A stretch of DNA of 46,258 bases from a virus. The notes under the pieces were generated by a model that saw nothing but the letters and a program-made list of their open reading frames with translations, was not told where the DNA came from and searched no databases. Shown in pieces: positions 1-8,358 of the stretch. The stretch's first letter is position 1; every line of letters starts with the position of its first letter. Made by a program: the position numbers and the translations under genes. Where the stretch lies: IMG/VR virus record IMGVR_UViG_3300028610_000318, positions 1-46,258 of that record, one strand, 5' to 3'.

Positions 1-144
1 TACAGCGGCAGAGTTCATGGTTAAAACCTCACCGACTGAGCCTGTTACGTTACCGGATACAGTCGCTACGCTTGCAACTTCATCGGCGCCAAAAAGGAAA
101 TAAGCTGCTGCCGCAAGCGTTCTCGTTTCTATATAATCCGTATA
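1..144. repeat. Terminal direct repeat, left copy (circular contig join)
   Basis: Bases 1-144 are identical to bases 46115-46258. The repeat lies inside one continuous minus-strand reading frame, so it marks the point where a circular or circularly permuted genome was opened. A genuine packaged terminal repeat is less likely because T7-type repeats normally lie outside genes. The unique genome length is 46,114 bp. Confidence 0.97.
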
Positions 145-873
145 ATCGGTGCTTTCGGCTGTTACTACGTCCACTTTAACATCGTCCGCAACCACTGCAT
201 CGGTTATAGCTGCCCCATCGAAGCTTGCTGTTACAATTGAACCTGCACCTAAAGCATTTACCACTTGAACAGTTCCTACCGTATCAGAGCCAAATAAGAA
301 ATAATCCGCTGCCAGTAAAGTTCTGTTCGTTATTAACGTATCGGTTGTGGAATGTAGACTTGCCGCCGTTCCCGACGCGTCCGGGACGGTGGTATTCGCT
401 CCGTCAGTACCCACCATATCCGTATTTGTCGTGGTTGTAGCGACTAGAACCACTCCGTCAATATCGCCACCCGTAACATTTATAGCCCCACCGTCGTCTG
501 TTGTAGCAGTATTCTCCGGATGGCTTATTGTGGTGCGTATCTCCATTGTTTGGGTTTTTGCATTTGTACCATTTATCCTGACGATCACGTATTGATGATT
601 GACTTCTCCTGCCGTAAGTACAAGGTAATAAATCCCTGTCGAACCTATTTCAGTAGCCTCATTTGTACAATCGGCAAAGCCGTCCGGATTATCCGCTGAG
701 TCGCTCCATTCGTCAATCTCACTGTCCAAAGCCGCGACACTTGAAAGATGATCACCATTTGAATCCAGCAATGGAAATGTTATCACTGTAGCGGCATTCC
801 TCTGTCTTACAAGTTCAAGCCCGAAAGCCTGTGAAACACACATTAACAATATTAATAAGATATATTTTTTCAT
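1..873 (-). CDS. Signal-peptide-bearing tail/fibre-like protein (5' part; gene continues at 46114)
   Basis: Translating from ATG at 873 down to base 1 and continuing at 46114 to a TAA at 45884 gives one open frame of 367 residues. It starts with Lys-Lys and a hydrophobic run ending near an Ala-Phe-Gly site, a Sec-type signal peptide. Residues 20-110 resemble the N-terminal beta domain of phage fibre or baseplate-upper proteins (a 'pure FPLLD...GIYYLVLTAGE' pattern). Two copies of a short repeat containing YFLFG follow near residues 195-205 and 265-275. It starts one base after the stop of the beta-helix gene at 875, so the two are probably co-translated. Function in the tail is inferred; secretion of such a protein would be unusual. 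Confidence 0.85.
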   Translation of the reverse strand, partial: MKKYILLILLMCVSQAFGLELVRQRNAATVITFPLLDSNGDHLSSVAALDSEIDEWSDSADNPDGFADCTNEATEIGSTGIYYLVLTAGEVNHQYVIVRINGTNAKTQTMEIRTTISHPENTATTDDGGAINVTGGDIDGVVLVATTTTNTDMVGTDGANTTVPDASGTAASLHSTTDTLITNRTLLAADYFLFGSDTVGTVQVVNALGAGSIVTASFDGAAITDAVVADDVKVDVVTAESTDYTDYIETRTLAAAAYFLFGADEVASVATVSGNVTGSVGEVLTMNSAAV

Positions 874-874
874 T

Positions 875-2416
875 TTAACCACCTATTCCCATGCCTATTC
901 CTGATCGTGGTTCACCGCCAGCGCCACCTGCTGTTGCACATAACGCACCTATCGTATCACCTGTACCGCCAACACCGGCATCGATGAGCGGACTGCTGCT
1001 TGTTGGTATGAAATTGTCGGCTCCCGGATTTGTAAACAACGGATCGCCTGAGAAATTATCTCCCTGCCCAAACACCTGGAACAACGCAAGTGTAGATGTT
1101 TCAGAGCAATGACTTGTTGCACTGTTGGGTGTTCCGCCTGAATCGTTGTTAAAACTGTGATTGTTAGAAAAGACATTTATAGCGCCCGGTACAAGCCCGG
1201 CCAGATTATAGCCAAAGCCGACATTTGCCACACTGGTATTATTATATATTTTAACGCTAAAATCGCCACCAGCCCCCGCAGTAAGCTCTATACCATCGCC
1301 ACCATTACCGTAAATGGTATTATTTGTTATTAAGTGTCGGACTGTATCATCTGATATGAAGCAACCACTATCTCCGTTGCCATAAATTTGACATCCAACA
1401 ACTTCCATCGGCTGCCCTGCTGATAACCCAAAATCGGCATTATCATAAACCTTACAACCAAAAGCAGATAGCCTGCCTCTCGCTGCAATTCTTCCTGCTA
1501 TGCCAGAACCCACAGGGCCTTGGCCATTGTCGTATATCTCGCAACTAACAAAAAGCCATTGATCCGCGTCAGTTGTGCCGCCAATTAAAGCGCCGCTATT
1601 ATCAGCGTTATGAATGAGGCAATTCTTGAAAACTATTTCCCCCTCGGTGTCTGTATTATTGTAAATACAATGCTCCGCCAAACCGACACCGCCACCGTTA
1701 AAATCTATATTACTTATGTTGTGATGGACAACACCGTTAGAAAAATCGACTAAGCCAGTTGCGATATTTCCCGTTGTAGTAATGATCACCGTGGCCTCTG
1801 CCGTCAGTGTAGCATTATAGCCTGTAGTATAAATTACTGTCGTTACAGAGCCGCTATTCGTGTCATTGTCAATCGGCACTGCCCCAATATCAACACTCGC
1901 CACATTGTTGTATATGTTTCTTTTGAAAGCTGTCCCGTCATTGACTGGATTATCCCATGCCTCTTGCAGAGTATCTAAGGCCCCGCCGACATTAACCGTT
2001 AAATTTACGTCATTTGTACCGTCGTCGTCAATTTGCAGACAGATTATATTATCATTGTCTGTGACTGTAGTTACTTCATAAATTCCAAGCGTGACATGAG
2101 AACCATCACCGCCTACAGTTACCTGTAACAAAGTCCCTACGACTACGTTTAACCCGATATTAACAGCGCTTAGATTCTTCGTCGCAGTCGTGAAAGTCAC
2201 TGCCGCCGATGTTGAAATCGGTGCGCCATTTGTTCCTATGAAATCCGCCGGAGTGCCAGCGTCCCAAACAGCTTTAGTTGCTCCGCCTCCGTTATTGTCG
2301 CTTGCGCTGGCTTGAGTTCCCAAACCCCCGACTATAATCACAGTTTCTTCATTCGGGGCTACATATTGAGCAAGTACGGAGAAGCACAAAAGCAGGAATA
2401 TTAAGCTATATCTCAT
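875..2416 (-). CDS. Secreted-type right-handed beta-helix protein, possible tail spike/depolymerase
   Basis: A 513-residue protein. A hydrophobic N-terminus (residues 2-16) ending Val-Leu-Ala-Gln looks like a signal peptide. The central part (about 140-430) carries many short Asn/Gly-rich rungs of the IYxNxxxG or VxNCxIYxNG type, typical of parallel beta-helix (pectate-lyase-like) folds. The C-terminus has the 'NP..DNF.P...SPLIDAG' ending common in beta-helix repeat proteins. Such folds bind or cleave polysaccharide. I see no catalytic residues I can name. It overlaps the upstream gene by 11 bp. It may be a tail spike or a secreted glycan-active protein. Confidence 0.8.
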   Translation of the reverse strand: MRYSLIFLLLCFSVLAQYVAPNEETVIIVGGLGTQASASDNNGGGATKAVWDAGTPADFIGTNGAPISTSAAVTFTTATKNLSAVNIGLNVVVGTLLQVTVGGDGSHVTLGIYEVTTVTDNDNIICLQIDDDGTNDVNLTVNVGGALDTLQEAWDNPVNDGTAFKRNIYNNVASVDIGAVPIDNDTNSGSVTTVIYTTGYNATLTAEATVIITTTGNIATGLVDFSNGVVHHNISNIDFNGGGVGLAEHCIYNNTDTEGEIVFKNCLIHNADNSGALIGGTTDADQWLFVSCEIYDNGQGPVGSGIAGRIAARGRLSAFGCKVYDNADFGLSAGQPMEVVGCQIYGNGDSGCFISDDTVRHLITNNTIYGNGGDGIELTAGAGGDFSVKIYNNTSVANVGFGYNLAGLVPGAINVFSNNHSFNNDSGGTPNSATSHCSETSTLALFQVFGQGDNFSGDPLFTNPGADNFIPTSSSPLIDAGVGGTGDTIGALCATAGGAGGEPRSGIGMGIGG

Positions 2417-2825
2417 TCGGATCGCCCCCAGCCTTAATAAACCAGACTTTGCGGATTAACTCCTGTGAGTTTTCATGTCTCCAGTCACCGTTCGGCATTT
2501 CAGATTCAAACTGCAATGTCATAAGCTCAACTCTGAGCGACTCCACCCTTTTATCTGCATCGGCAATAATAAACTTGTGTATGCCCGTCCAGTATTTTTC
2601 CGCTTCTTTTAGTTTGTCGGCAGGTAAGTTAGGATAATAAGTTGTTAACTCATTATACGCTTGGTTCATAGTGCGGTTTCTGGCTTGCTGTGGGGTTAAA
2701 TCCAGCATTTTAGCGATTTGCCTGATACGGATAACCGCCGCCCTTTGGCCGAGTGCGTGAGAATCCTGCACCATCGCACCTATCGCCATCACTGTCAAAA
2801 CCACATATATTAAAATCTTTTTCAT
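2406..2825 (-). CDS. Small secreted helical protein, unknown function
   Basis: A 139-residue protein starting with two lysines and a hydrophobic segment to about residue 22, then Ser-His-Ala-Leu, a plausible signal peptidase I site. The mature part is predicted mostly helical, with a 'QIAKMLDLTPQQARNRT' type segment and an acidic C-terminus. No family recognised. Its start overlaps the last base of the upstream stop (TAATG-type coupling). It lies among four other signal-peptide genes. Confidence 0.8.
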   Translation of the reverse strand: MKKILIYVVLTVMAIGAMVQDSHALGQRAAVIRIRQIAKMLDLTPQQARNRTMNQAYNELTTYYPNLPADKLKEAEKYWTGIHKFIIADADKRVESLRVELMTLQFESEMPNGDWRHENSQELIRKVWFIKAGGDPNEI

Positions 2826-4048
2826 TACAACCTCGATCTGTAAACTCCTTCGTACCTGCCCCTGCGCCCCTCTGCTTCGTCCGGGGCGTTAAAACTTATA
2901 GCATCACCTGAAGCATTCCCTTGCGGACTGAATGTTAAATTAGATGGATTGTCCTGGGCGGTTGTGGCCGTCCAGAAACTGTCACCCTCCACGCTTTCTT
3001 CGTCGCTAATCACCCAATCGGTTCCATCATACCATATTACCCATGTAACAGTCTCCACCTCGCAATCTTCGAGTTGAAACGTTGATTCCCATGTATTGAT
3101 ACCACTTACAAGATTCAAAGTTTTGCGAAACCTCCCTGTTGGCCCTGCTTTTTCCGGATCACAAATAAGAATGTTCCCCGATACTATGATTTCATCCGTA
3201 CTTGAACCGGGCGTTACCTGCTCAACATTCACATTACTTAAATCAAGCGAATCCCCTGCTGTCGTCGGGAGTATAAACCATTCCACGCCCCTGCTTGCTG
3301 ATCCGTCCCCTGCCGTAAGGTATAAAGTATAAGTACCATCAGCCGATACCCTGCTAGCCTCTCCACCACCTACCCGACACCTCAACGTAGTTCCGGCTGC
3401 AAAGCTCCAGTTTGCTATTGTGAAAGTTACCGCGTAAAGTCTATTCTCTACATCCCCGAAGTCTTGATATAGCAGGCCGTTATCGGTGTCGGTTATTATA
3501 AGCAGAGACGCTACCCCGTCCGTCCACAAATCCCACCCCTCTTCAAATACCCACGGAGAAGCGAGTCTTACTTGTACATCATCTATTACCAAGTCCGTTG
3601 GATCAGGCGTTGGGGCCATAGAAATTCTTTGAGGCGTACCAACATCATAAGTGAAGTTTTTCACACCCGCCGTAGTATAAGTAAATGCTGTAACTCCGTG
3701 TGACCCAATATTCAACCCCCCTATTGTCACTGTCGTCATATTCAGTTTTATATTAACATTGTCTTCCTCGTTTACGTCCAAATCTTGTAGGAGAGAGGGA
3801 GTTGCGTCTGCGCGAACCATACTGCACTTACCAGAATCCTCAGTTATTACATTACCATCGTCCCAATTGAATAAATCCCAATCATCTGGCGCATCATCAG
3901 GCGGAGTACCTGTCCAATCCGTAAAATCCCCATTAGTAATTAAATCAGGGAAATCATCACTGAGTTGAAATGTACCGTACAATATCAAATTCGCAGAGCA
4001 AACTTGACTGAAAATCAAGAGCATTATTGCTAAAAATCCCTTTTTCAT
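2825..4048 (-). CDS. Secreted beta-sandwich (carbohydrate-binding-like) protein, possible fibre component
   Basis: A 407-residue protein. Residues 1-20 form a Sec-type signal peptide (two lysines, hydrophobic core, Cys-Ser-Ala-Asn). Residues 35-160 contain the 'LITNGDFTDWTG..PDDWD' pattern seen in carbohydrate-binding-like beta-sandwich modules. A second similar module lies around 165-275, and the C-terminus is also beta-rich. It is the first gene of the five-gene signal-peptide block. A role in virion adsorption or in modifying the cell surface is inferred from context. Confidence 0.8.
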   Translation of the reverse strand: MKKGFLAIMLLIFSQVCSANLILYGTFQLSDDFPDLITNGDFTDWTGTPPDDAPDDWDLFNWDDGNVITEDSGKCSMVRADATPSLLQDLDVNEEDNVNIKLNMTTVTIGGLNIGSHGVTAFTYTTAGVKNFTYDVGTPQRISMAPTPDPTDLVIDDVQVRLASPWVFEEGWDLWTDGVASLLIITDTDNGLLYQDFGDVENRLYAVTFTIANWSFAAGTTLRCRVGGGEASRVSADGTYTLYLTAGDGSASRGVEWFILPTTAGDSLDLSNVNVEQVTPGSSTDEIIVSGNILICDPEKAGPTGRFRKTLNLVSGINTWESTFQLEDCEVETVTWVIWYDGTDWVISDEESVEGDSFWTATTAQDNPSNLTFSPQGNASGDAISFNAPDEAEGRRGRYEGVYRSRL

Positions 4049-4107
4049 GCCTGCATAATACGGGTTTATTTGGAAATGTCAAGTAAAAAGTGGCTTATGT
4101 GGAATTT

Positions 4108-4422
4108 TTATATCGCCGGAACTACAACAATCCCGTCCTTCACCACCTTAATGCTATTAGGATCGGGCCATTGATCTCTTGAACCGATAGCGTAGTGCCG
4201 ATACCCTTGCTCATCCTCGATTACTACCTCGGCGTCCTGCATACTGGATTTCATCAAAAATTCATAATCAGTGAATGCTGTATAGCTTACAAGCCCGTTG
4301 GGATTGACTACTATCCTCTTGAGAGCGGTTTTCGTACAGCCATTGCCCATGAAAAGAAACACCATTAGCACAAGCAATGCAATAAGAATCCCTATACTTA
4401 AACTATTATAACCATCATTCAT
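4108..4422 (-). CDS. Membrane-anchored or lipoprotein-like small protein
   Basis: A 104-residue protein with one hydrophobic segment (residues 9-27) followed at once by Gly-Asn-Gly-Cys, a weak lipobox. The remaining soluble part is beta-rich and holds a 'DPNSIKVVKDG' stretch. ATGA overlap with the upstream 45-codon gene. Function unknown; it precedes the block of exported proteins. Confidence 0.7.
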   Translation of the reverse strand: MNDGYNSLSIGILIALLVLMVFLFMGNGCTKTALKRIVVNPNGLVSYTAFTDYEFLMKSSMQDAEVVIEDEQGYRHYAIGSRDQWPDPNSIKVVKDGIVVVPAI

Positions 4423-4556
4423 TCTTCATCCTCGTCTTCCTCGTGAAAATCAGGGCAAATAGCGCCCTCGATAAATCTCTTAGTGTTTCCCTCTTCTTCG
4501 CAATAATCAAAATTACTGCATTTATCACTACAATTTCCTGCTTTGCCTGGACTCAT
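4419..4556 (-). CDS. Cys-rich microprotein (45 aa)
   Basis: A 45-codon frame from ATG at 4556 to TGA at 4419, overlapping both neighbours by four bases (ATGA coupling). It has four cysteines (C9, C13, C19, C34) and a very acidic tail. It is probably a metal-binding phage accessory protein. No family recognised. Confidence 0.65.
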   Translation of the reverse strand: MSPGKAGNCSDKCSNFDYCEEEGNTKRFIEGAICPDFHEEDEDEE

Positions 4557-4900
4557 TCTTCTACTCCTTTATGTTCTGGGTTGTCGTGAATTGTGCCGAT
4601 TATTTCTAAATCTCCTTCTGTCCTGAATTCATAAGTAATCCCTGAATCTGATTTGAACCCGTAACTTAATCGATGTGAGCAATAAACTATCACGCCAATT
4701 CTTCCGTCATCATGGTTCTTAATTTTATCCCCCTCATATACTTCTACTCCGTTCTTATCTTTGAGGCCGGTGTATTGCTCGACAATGAACCTCGGATTAT
4801 TCAGGAACTCTCGAAACAGAAAGCCTGGCCTTGATTGGGCATCATAAAACATTGTCTTTCCGTCTATATCCCATGCCCTGAATTTAAATTCTCTACTCAT
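4553..4900 (-). CDS. YopX-family protein
   Basis: A 115-residue protein with the family hallmarks: an N-terminal 'REFKFRAWD' motif, then 'EQYTGLKDKNG..VYEGDKI', an SH3-like beta-barrel region, and the closing 'EIIGTIHDNPE' segment. YopX proteins are common phage accessory proteins of unknown biochemical role. Overlaps both neighbours by four bases within the minus-strand operon. Confidence 0.93.
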   Translation of the reverse strand: MSREFKFRAWDIDGKTMFYDAQSRPGFLFREFLNNPRFIVEQYTGLKDKNGVEVYEGDKIKNHDDGRIGVIVYCSHRLSYGFKSDSGITYEFRTEGDLEIIGTIHDNPEHKGVEE

Positions 4901-5352
4901 TTCTCTAACCTTTCCACAAGTTCAATCCACATAACCCGTTTATCGGGAGGCAGGTTATTTATTGTTTCTAGCAATAATTCCCGTGAATTTGGATCGGGGG
5001 GTTGATCTTTAGTGTACTGCAACACTATCTCTACAGTTTGTTTTTGCAAGCCCTTGCCAACAATATATTCACTGGTAGTAACGGCTTTCTGGCTGTATTC
5101 TCCGTTAGTTGATTCTGTTCTGCTTATTACTGTTAGCCCGTTGAGGGGTTTAGTCTCCAATCCTTGCACAAACCGGTAAGTGTTTCTTTCGCCGTATTCG
5201 ACAATCCATCCCGTTTCATTTGGCTCAGGAGGCTCCCACGTCTCCGCTAGTATAGCTAAGTCCTTACCTGTGTACTTTGTTACCCAGCCCTCTTGTATGT
5301 CTTTGAGCGTGGGCTGAGAGGCTATTAGCAGGAGGATTAGTAGTTGTTTCAT
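4897..5352 (-). CDS. Hypothetical protein with short hydrophobic N-terminus
   Basis: A 151-residue protein. Residues 4-12 are hydrophobic and may be a short signal sequence or anchor. The rest contains Pro-Glu-Pro-Asn and Pro-Asp-Pro-Asn stretches and a beta-rich middle. No family recognised. ATGA-type overlaps with both neighbours. Confidence 0.7.
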   Translation of the reverse strand: MKQLLILLLIASQPTLKDIQEGWVTKYTGKDLAILAETWEPPEPNETGWIVEYGERNTYRFVQGLETKPLNGLTVISRTESTNGEYSQKAVTTSEYIVGKGLQKQTVEIVLQYTKDQPPDPNSRELLLETINNLPPDKRVMWIELVERLEK

Positions 5353-5567
5353 TCGATCACTTCTTCTGTCATGGGCGATCCATCAAACCGGCAAAGGTTT
5401 TTTTTAGCTTCTTCTATCGATCCAAACGAGTCCTGACAGTTTGCCCCGCATATACTATTGATCGATGCGTCTACCCACCACCACCTGAAGAGAGAATGCT
5501 TCTGCTGAATGACATAGCTTACTCGATTTTCATAGGGTATTGTTCTTTTGATTATTATCGTTTTCAT
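5349..5567 (-). CDS. Small hypothetical protein (72 aa)
   Basis: The start at 5567 is chosen because AAGGA lies eight bases upstream and the ATG overlaps the upstream stop. The product is basic at the N-terminus with a Trp-Trp-Trp motif near residue 29 and three cysteines. Unknown function. Confidence 0.7.
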   Translation of the reverse strand: MKTIIIKRTIPYENRVSYVIQQKHSLFRWWWVDASINSICGANCQDSFGSIEEAKKNLCRFDGSPMTEEVIE

Positions 5568-5779
5568 TTCAACGATCCTTGCTGCCACAGCATTACAGCC
5601 AAAGATATTGCCTGCGACGATCTTAAAGAATAGTCTTCTCGATTTCCAAAGCTCATACCATTAGCGTCTTTAATTCGCTCGTCGAGCCTTTCAATAGTGT
5701 CCACTAAGCCTGTCGGAATAGCCTTTATATCAGCATAGCCACCAGCCAGTGCCACCATTTCCCATTGTTCATTTCCCAT
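5564..5779 (-). CDS. Small hypothetical protein (71 aa)
   Basis: A soluble 71-residue protein with a DTIERLDERIKDANG helical segment and a Ser/Ala-rich C-terminus. Position and overlap with the downstream gene support expression. No family recognised. Confidence 0.65.
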   Translation of the reverse strand: MGNEQWEMVALAGGYADIKAIPTGLVDTIERLDERIKDANGMSFGNREDYSLRSSQAISLAVMLWQQGSLK

Positions 5780-5830
5780 CTTAGCCCTTTCTTGTCATGT
5801 ACTTAGTATCTATTAGCCCTTGGACTAAAT

Positions 5831-6211
5831 TTAGCCCTTGCTTTCTATTAAAGTGATCTCGTCTCCATCTTCCATCTCGAAAATCCACTGGATACCTTCG
5901 TTTTCCAAGATGACACAATACGCCATCGGAGCTACTGAGTAGCATATCTCCCCAATTCCTCTGTTCACTTTTACTCTATCCCCCGCAAATACCTTAACTG
6001 ATTTGCCTGATTCATCTACTGCATCACAGACATAGCGGCGGTTCCATCGCTCTGCCGTCCCCATCATAACGCCACCACAGCTTAAGCATTGTATTGCTGC
6101 ATGAACATAGCCATTAGATATATCGCAATCAAAACATCCCGTGTGCATTCGGTAATTTGTAACATGCGCCGCCTCACCTCCGCAGAACGGGCATTTTTCA
6201 AGATTATCCAT
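5831..6211 (-). CDS. Lar-like zinc-ribbon protein with C-terminal beta-barrel extension
   Basis: A 126-residue protein. The N-terminal half has a CPFCGG motif, a second Cys pair (CLSCGG) and a closing WNRR, the pattern of the Lar restriction-alleviation family. Residues 70-125 add an SH3-like segment (VKVFAGDRVKVNRG), absent from classical Lar. A role in countering host restriction is inferred from the family only. The fusion may equally be a generic metal-binding phage protein. Confidence 0.75.
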   Translation of the reverse strand: MDNLEKCPFCGGEAAHVTNYRMHTGCFDCDISNGYVHAAIQCLSCGGVMMGTAERWNRRYVCDAVDESGKSVKVFAGDRVKVNRGIGEICYSVAPMAYCVILENEGIQWIFEMEDGDEITLIESKG

Positions 6212-6219
6212 TTCTTACC

Positions 6220-6606
6220 TCATAATAAATTATATTTAGCTATACATTCAGAACTGCTACATCTTGCGCCTTGCCCGTCAAGTCTGAATGTAGCAGGTTT
6301 GGGGCAGAATTGGCACCTGTCAATGCGTATCGCCGATTTTATCACCGGCACTTCCAATGTCCAGTATTGATTATTGGGGTGTAGCCATGATTTGAAATCT
6401 TTCCACTCTGCGTGCCACATCTTCTCTTTCTTACAAGCTTTCCTGTAAGCTATTTGCGTTTCAATGGCGGGAACCAATAGAGGTATTATCTCTACTATTT
6501 TCATGCCGTAATTCTTCCTGAAATTTCTCCACTCCGGAGCGAACCCTGCCACTCTGCCAGGATACAGTTTCCGGGCCTTTTCAAATTCAGTCTCGGCTTT
6601 TGTCAT
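6220..6606 (-). CDS. Zinc-ribbon hypothetical protein
   Basis: A 128-residue protein with a helical N-terminus rich in Trp/Lys (a 'LYPGR...W.NF' pattern seen in phage DNA-associated proteins) and a C-terminal Cys cluster (CQFC and a later Cys near ARCSSSEC). Its ATGA start overlaps the stop of the 49-codon gene upstream. Nucleic-acid binding is possible; no family named. Confidence 0.7.
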   Translation of the reverse strand: MTKAETEFEKARKLYPGRVAGFAPEWRNFRKNYGMKIVEIIPLLVPAIETQIAYRKACKKEKMWHAEWKDFKSWLHPNNQYWTLEVPVIKSAIRIDRCQFCPKPATFRLDGQGARCSSSECIAKYNLL

Positions 6607-6752
6607 TGGTTATTCTCCTCGAACTCTACTATATAAATCTCATAGCACTTTGTACAGAATATAGCAAGCTTAGATTCGTCTCCATAAATCGGTTGTTTAA
6701 CCTCATTTTCGGCCTGACATTTCGGGCAAATAGAAGATGTCGAAAGTTTCAT
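6603..6752 (-). CDS. Zinc-ribbon microprotein (49 aa)
   Basis: A 49-codon frame from ATG at 6752 to TGA at 6603. Two CxxC pairs (residues 9/12 and 33/36) give a complete four-Cys zinc ribbon. A GGAGAATAA Shine-Dalgarno region precedes it. It fills the gap between two larger genes with overlaps, supporting reality. Unknown function. Confidence 0.75.
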   Translation of the reverse strand: MKLSTSSICPKCQAENEVKQPIYGDESKLAIFCTKCYEIYIVEFEENNQ

Positions 6753-6755
6753 TGG

Positions 6756-7058
6756 TTATTCTCCTAGCAGAGTAGAATTGAACGCTATTTGTTTTTTCAA
6801 TGCAATCTGTCTTTCATCATGGAGCCACGGGGTGACGGTTTTCATCCGATTGGACGAGTTCTTAAGCTCCCGCCTCAATCTCTTTATCTCTGCGATCTGC
6901 AACTCAGCAGCAGCCTCATAGACTTTTTTGGAAGCGTTTAGTAGTTTTATCTCAGCGATTAGGGCAAGCGGTACGTCTGGATTCATATTTGTCCATGAGC
7001 CGCCTTTTTTGATTTCCAGACACCTTGCCTCAATCTCTGATAGTTTTTTTTCGTTCAT
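6756..7058 (-). CDS. Phage Ea22-like hypothetical protein
   Basis: A 100-residue protein starting with a 'LSEIEARCLEIKKG' segment followed by 'DVPLALIAEIKLL', the pattern of small phage accessory proteins of the Ea22/ead type. The middle is a basic amphipathic helix. Function unknown. Confidence 0.7.
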   Translation of the reverse strand: MNEKKLSEIEARCLEIKKGGSWTNMNPDVPLALIAEIKLLNASKKVYEAAAELQIAEIKRLRRELKNSSNRMKTVTPWLHDERQIALKKQIAFNSTLLGE

Positions 7059-7240
7059 TATTCCTCCATAGCTAGAGATAATATTACATCAAGGGGCGTC
7101 ATCGATAGGAACTCAAGCTTTTCGCCGGAATAACCTAACCCGTGCCTTATCATGTTGTGCTTTGCCTCGCCCAGCATGAATCCCTCTTTGATCGTTTCAG
7201 GGATGAATCTTATATTGCCTTCTTTTAGTTCTGCTTTCAT
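7058..7240 (-). CDS. Small hypothetical protein (60 aa)
   Basis: A 60-residue soluble protein whose start and stop overlap both neighbours. It has no recognised motif. Translational coupling supports it as real. Confidence 0.65.
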   Translation of the reverse strand: MKAELKEGNIRFIPETIKEGFMLGEAKHNMIRHGLGYSGEKLEFLSMTPLDVILSLAMEE

Positions 7241-7686
7241 GGTTTTGCTCCTGTTCTGGAATGCCTTAATTTAAAAGCCCACAATCTCCGCCTCAAGACT
7301 TCATGGGGGACAACGTTGTTATAGGTTGAATAGATTATAATTCCGATACAGCCATTAAGCCATGTTAAGAGGCCAACGCCCGCATCTTTAAAATTCTGTA
7401 ACGATTGCGGCCGCATTTTCAGAATAAAATCCTGTGGCATCACACAATAAGATAGATTGGCGTGGTAATGGTTTCCTTTTGCCTGCATAATAACACCTTG
7501 TATATCTCTCATTTTAAGCTCTATCGCAATCGTTTCCAGTAAATCGGGTGGCTTTCTGCCAACACGTTCATCCCATTTACATCCAATCACATCACAATAA
7601 CCACCTAAAAGACATTCATGCGCGTCGTCGTAATCGTTCCTGTTAAGCCATTGTGTCACTGCTGGCCTCATTTCATTTTCGATCAT
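7237..7686 (-). CDS. PD-(D/E)XK-like nuclease-fold protein
   Basis: ATG at 7686 is preferred over a TTG at 7701 because an AAGGCG lies just upstream. Of about 149 residues, the 'GYCDVIGC' strand followed by 'ETIAIELKMRD' gives the Asp...Glu-x-Lys spacing of the PD-(D/E)XK fold, and a helix with Gln-Ala-Lys follows. This suggests a nuclease or VRR-type protein acting on DNA. Catalytic activity is unproven. Confidence 0.65.
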   Translation of the reverse strand: MIENEMRPAVTQWLNRNDYDDAHECLLGGYCDVIGCKWDERVGRKPPDLLETIAIELKMRDIQGVIMQAKGNHYHANLSYCVMPQDFILKMRPQSLQNFKDAGVGLLTWLNGCIGIIIYSTYNNVVPHEVLRRRLWAFKLRHSRTGAKP

Positions 7687-7697
7687 TCTACGCCTTA

Positions 7698-7979
7698 TCA
7701 ATAAGTTTTGGTTATCAACTTTTTCTCTAATTGCCTAATTTTTCGCCTCAATTTGCGATTTTCCTTAATGAGATTGGTGACAGTTCTCTTTTCTTCTAGG
7801 TGAAGATTCTTCAATGCAAGGAATTCTTCTACATCCTCGTCTGGAATATCAGTGCCTATCAGCTTTCTGCGCCAGCCTGAGTTGTTCTGGACATTAACAC
7901 CTAAACATTTCAGTTGCTTGTAACTCCATGCGCCATTGTCACTTGCGCCCTGTTCCAATATTTCATCAGTTATTATCAT
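7698..7979 (-). CDS. Phage protein with N-terminal SKGG-type domain and C-terminal coiled coil
   Basis: A 93-residue protein. The N-terminus (ITDEILEQG...GAWSYKQLKCLGV...GWRRKLIG) matches a small domain recurrent in phage nucleases and accessory proteins. Residues 60-93 form a basic coiled coil. Preceded by AAAGGAAC. Function unknown. Confidence 0.65.
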   Translation of the reverse strand: MIITDEILEQGASDNGAWSYKQLKCLGVNVQNNSGWRRKLIGTDIPDEDVEEFLALKNLHLEEKRTVTNLIKENRKLRRKIRQLEKKLITKTY

Positions 7980-8212
7980 ATTCTTGTTCCTTTCTGGTAA
8001 TTAGCTTTTTGGTGAAAGTTTGGCGCATACCCCCCTCATAAAGAGGGAAGATTTTTAAAGACTAGCTTTTATGGAGCCAAGCCCGTATGAAACCCAACAC
8101 GTTTCTTTCACTATTTAATCGCCTTTTTTTAACGTGGTGGCAGGTCAGAACGTGTCAAATATGCCTATGCTACAAAGGTAGCAGGACGTACCGGGGGGTC
8201 TAATACGCCACG

Positions 8213-8349
8213 AGAACCACGATATGTTAACTTCTGCCCGTTAACGAGGCTTTACGGGTTTGCGGTTAAACCACGGTTCCGCCAGTGCTATGCACCTGAA
8301 TCAATTTTGCTTGCCATGTGTCCAGTAAAGCTTTTGATGTCTTAACGGG
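8213..8349 (-). ncRNA. Pseudoknot-type structured RNA, copy L6
   Basis: This is the core of a 380-bp gap without genes (7980-8358). CCCGTTAA (8342-8349) pairs with TTAACGGG (8238-8245), and GCTTTAC (8325-8331) with GTAAAGC (8250-8256). Together they form a 15-bp interrupted stem. GGAACC (8276-8281), inside that stem's loop, pairs with GGTTCT (8213-8218) beyond it, giving A-B-A'-B' order. No promoter was recognised; the RNA probably arises by read-through from the gene at 8359-8688. The rest of the gap holds a small GCTAC/GTAGC hairpin and no convincing gene. Confidence 0.55.
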
Positions 8350-8358
8350 GTTCATAAT

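Noticed and set aside
1-144. The 144-bp terminal repeat as a true packaged direct terminal repeat
   Set aside because: It lies in the middle of a coding frame that continues across the join, which fits a circular assembly overlap better.
7966-8028. A 20-codon frame behind a strong GAGGGGGGT site
   Set aside because: Too short and without any similarity; it could be a leader peptide for the gene at 7698 but nothing else supports it.
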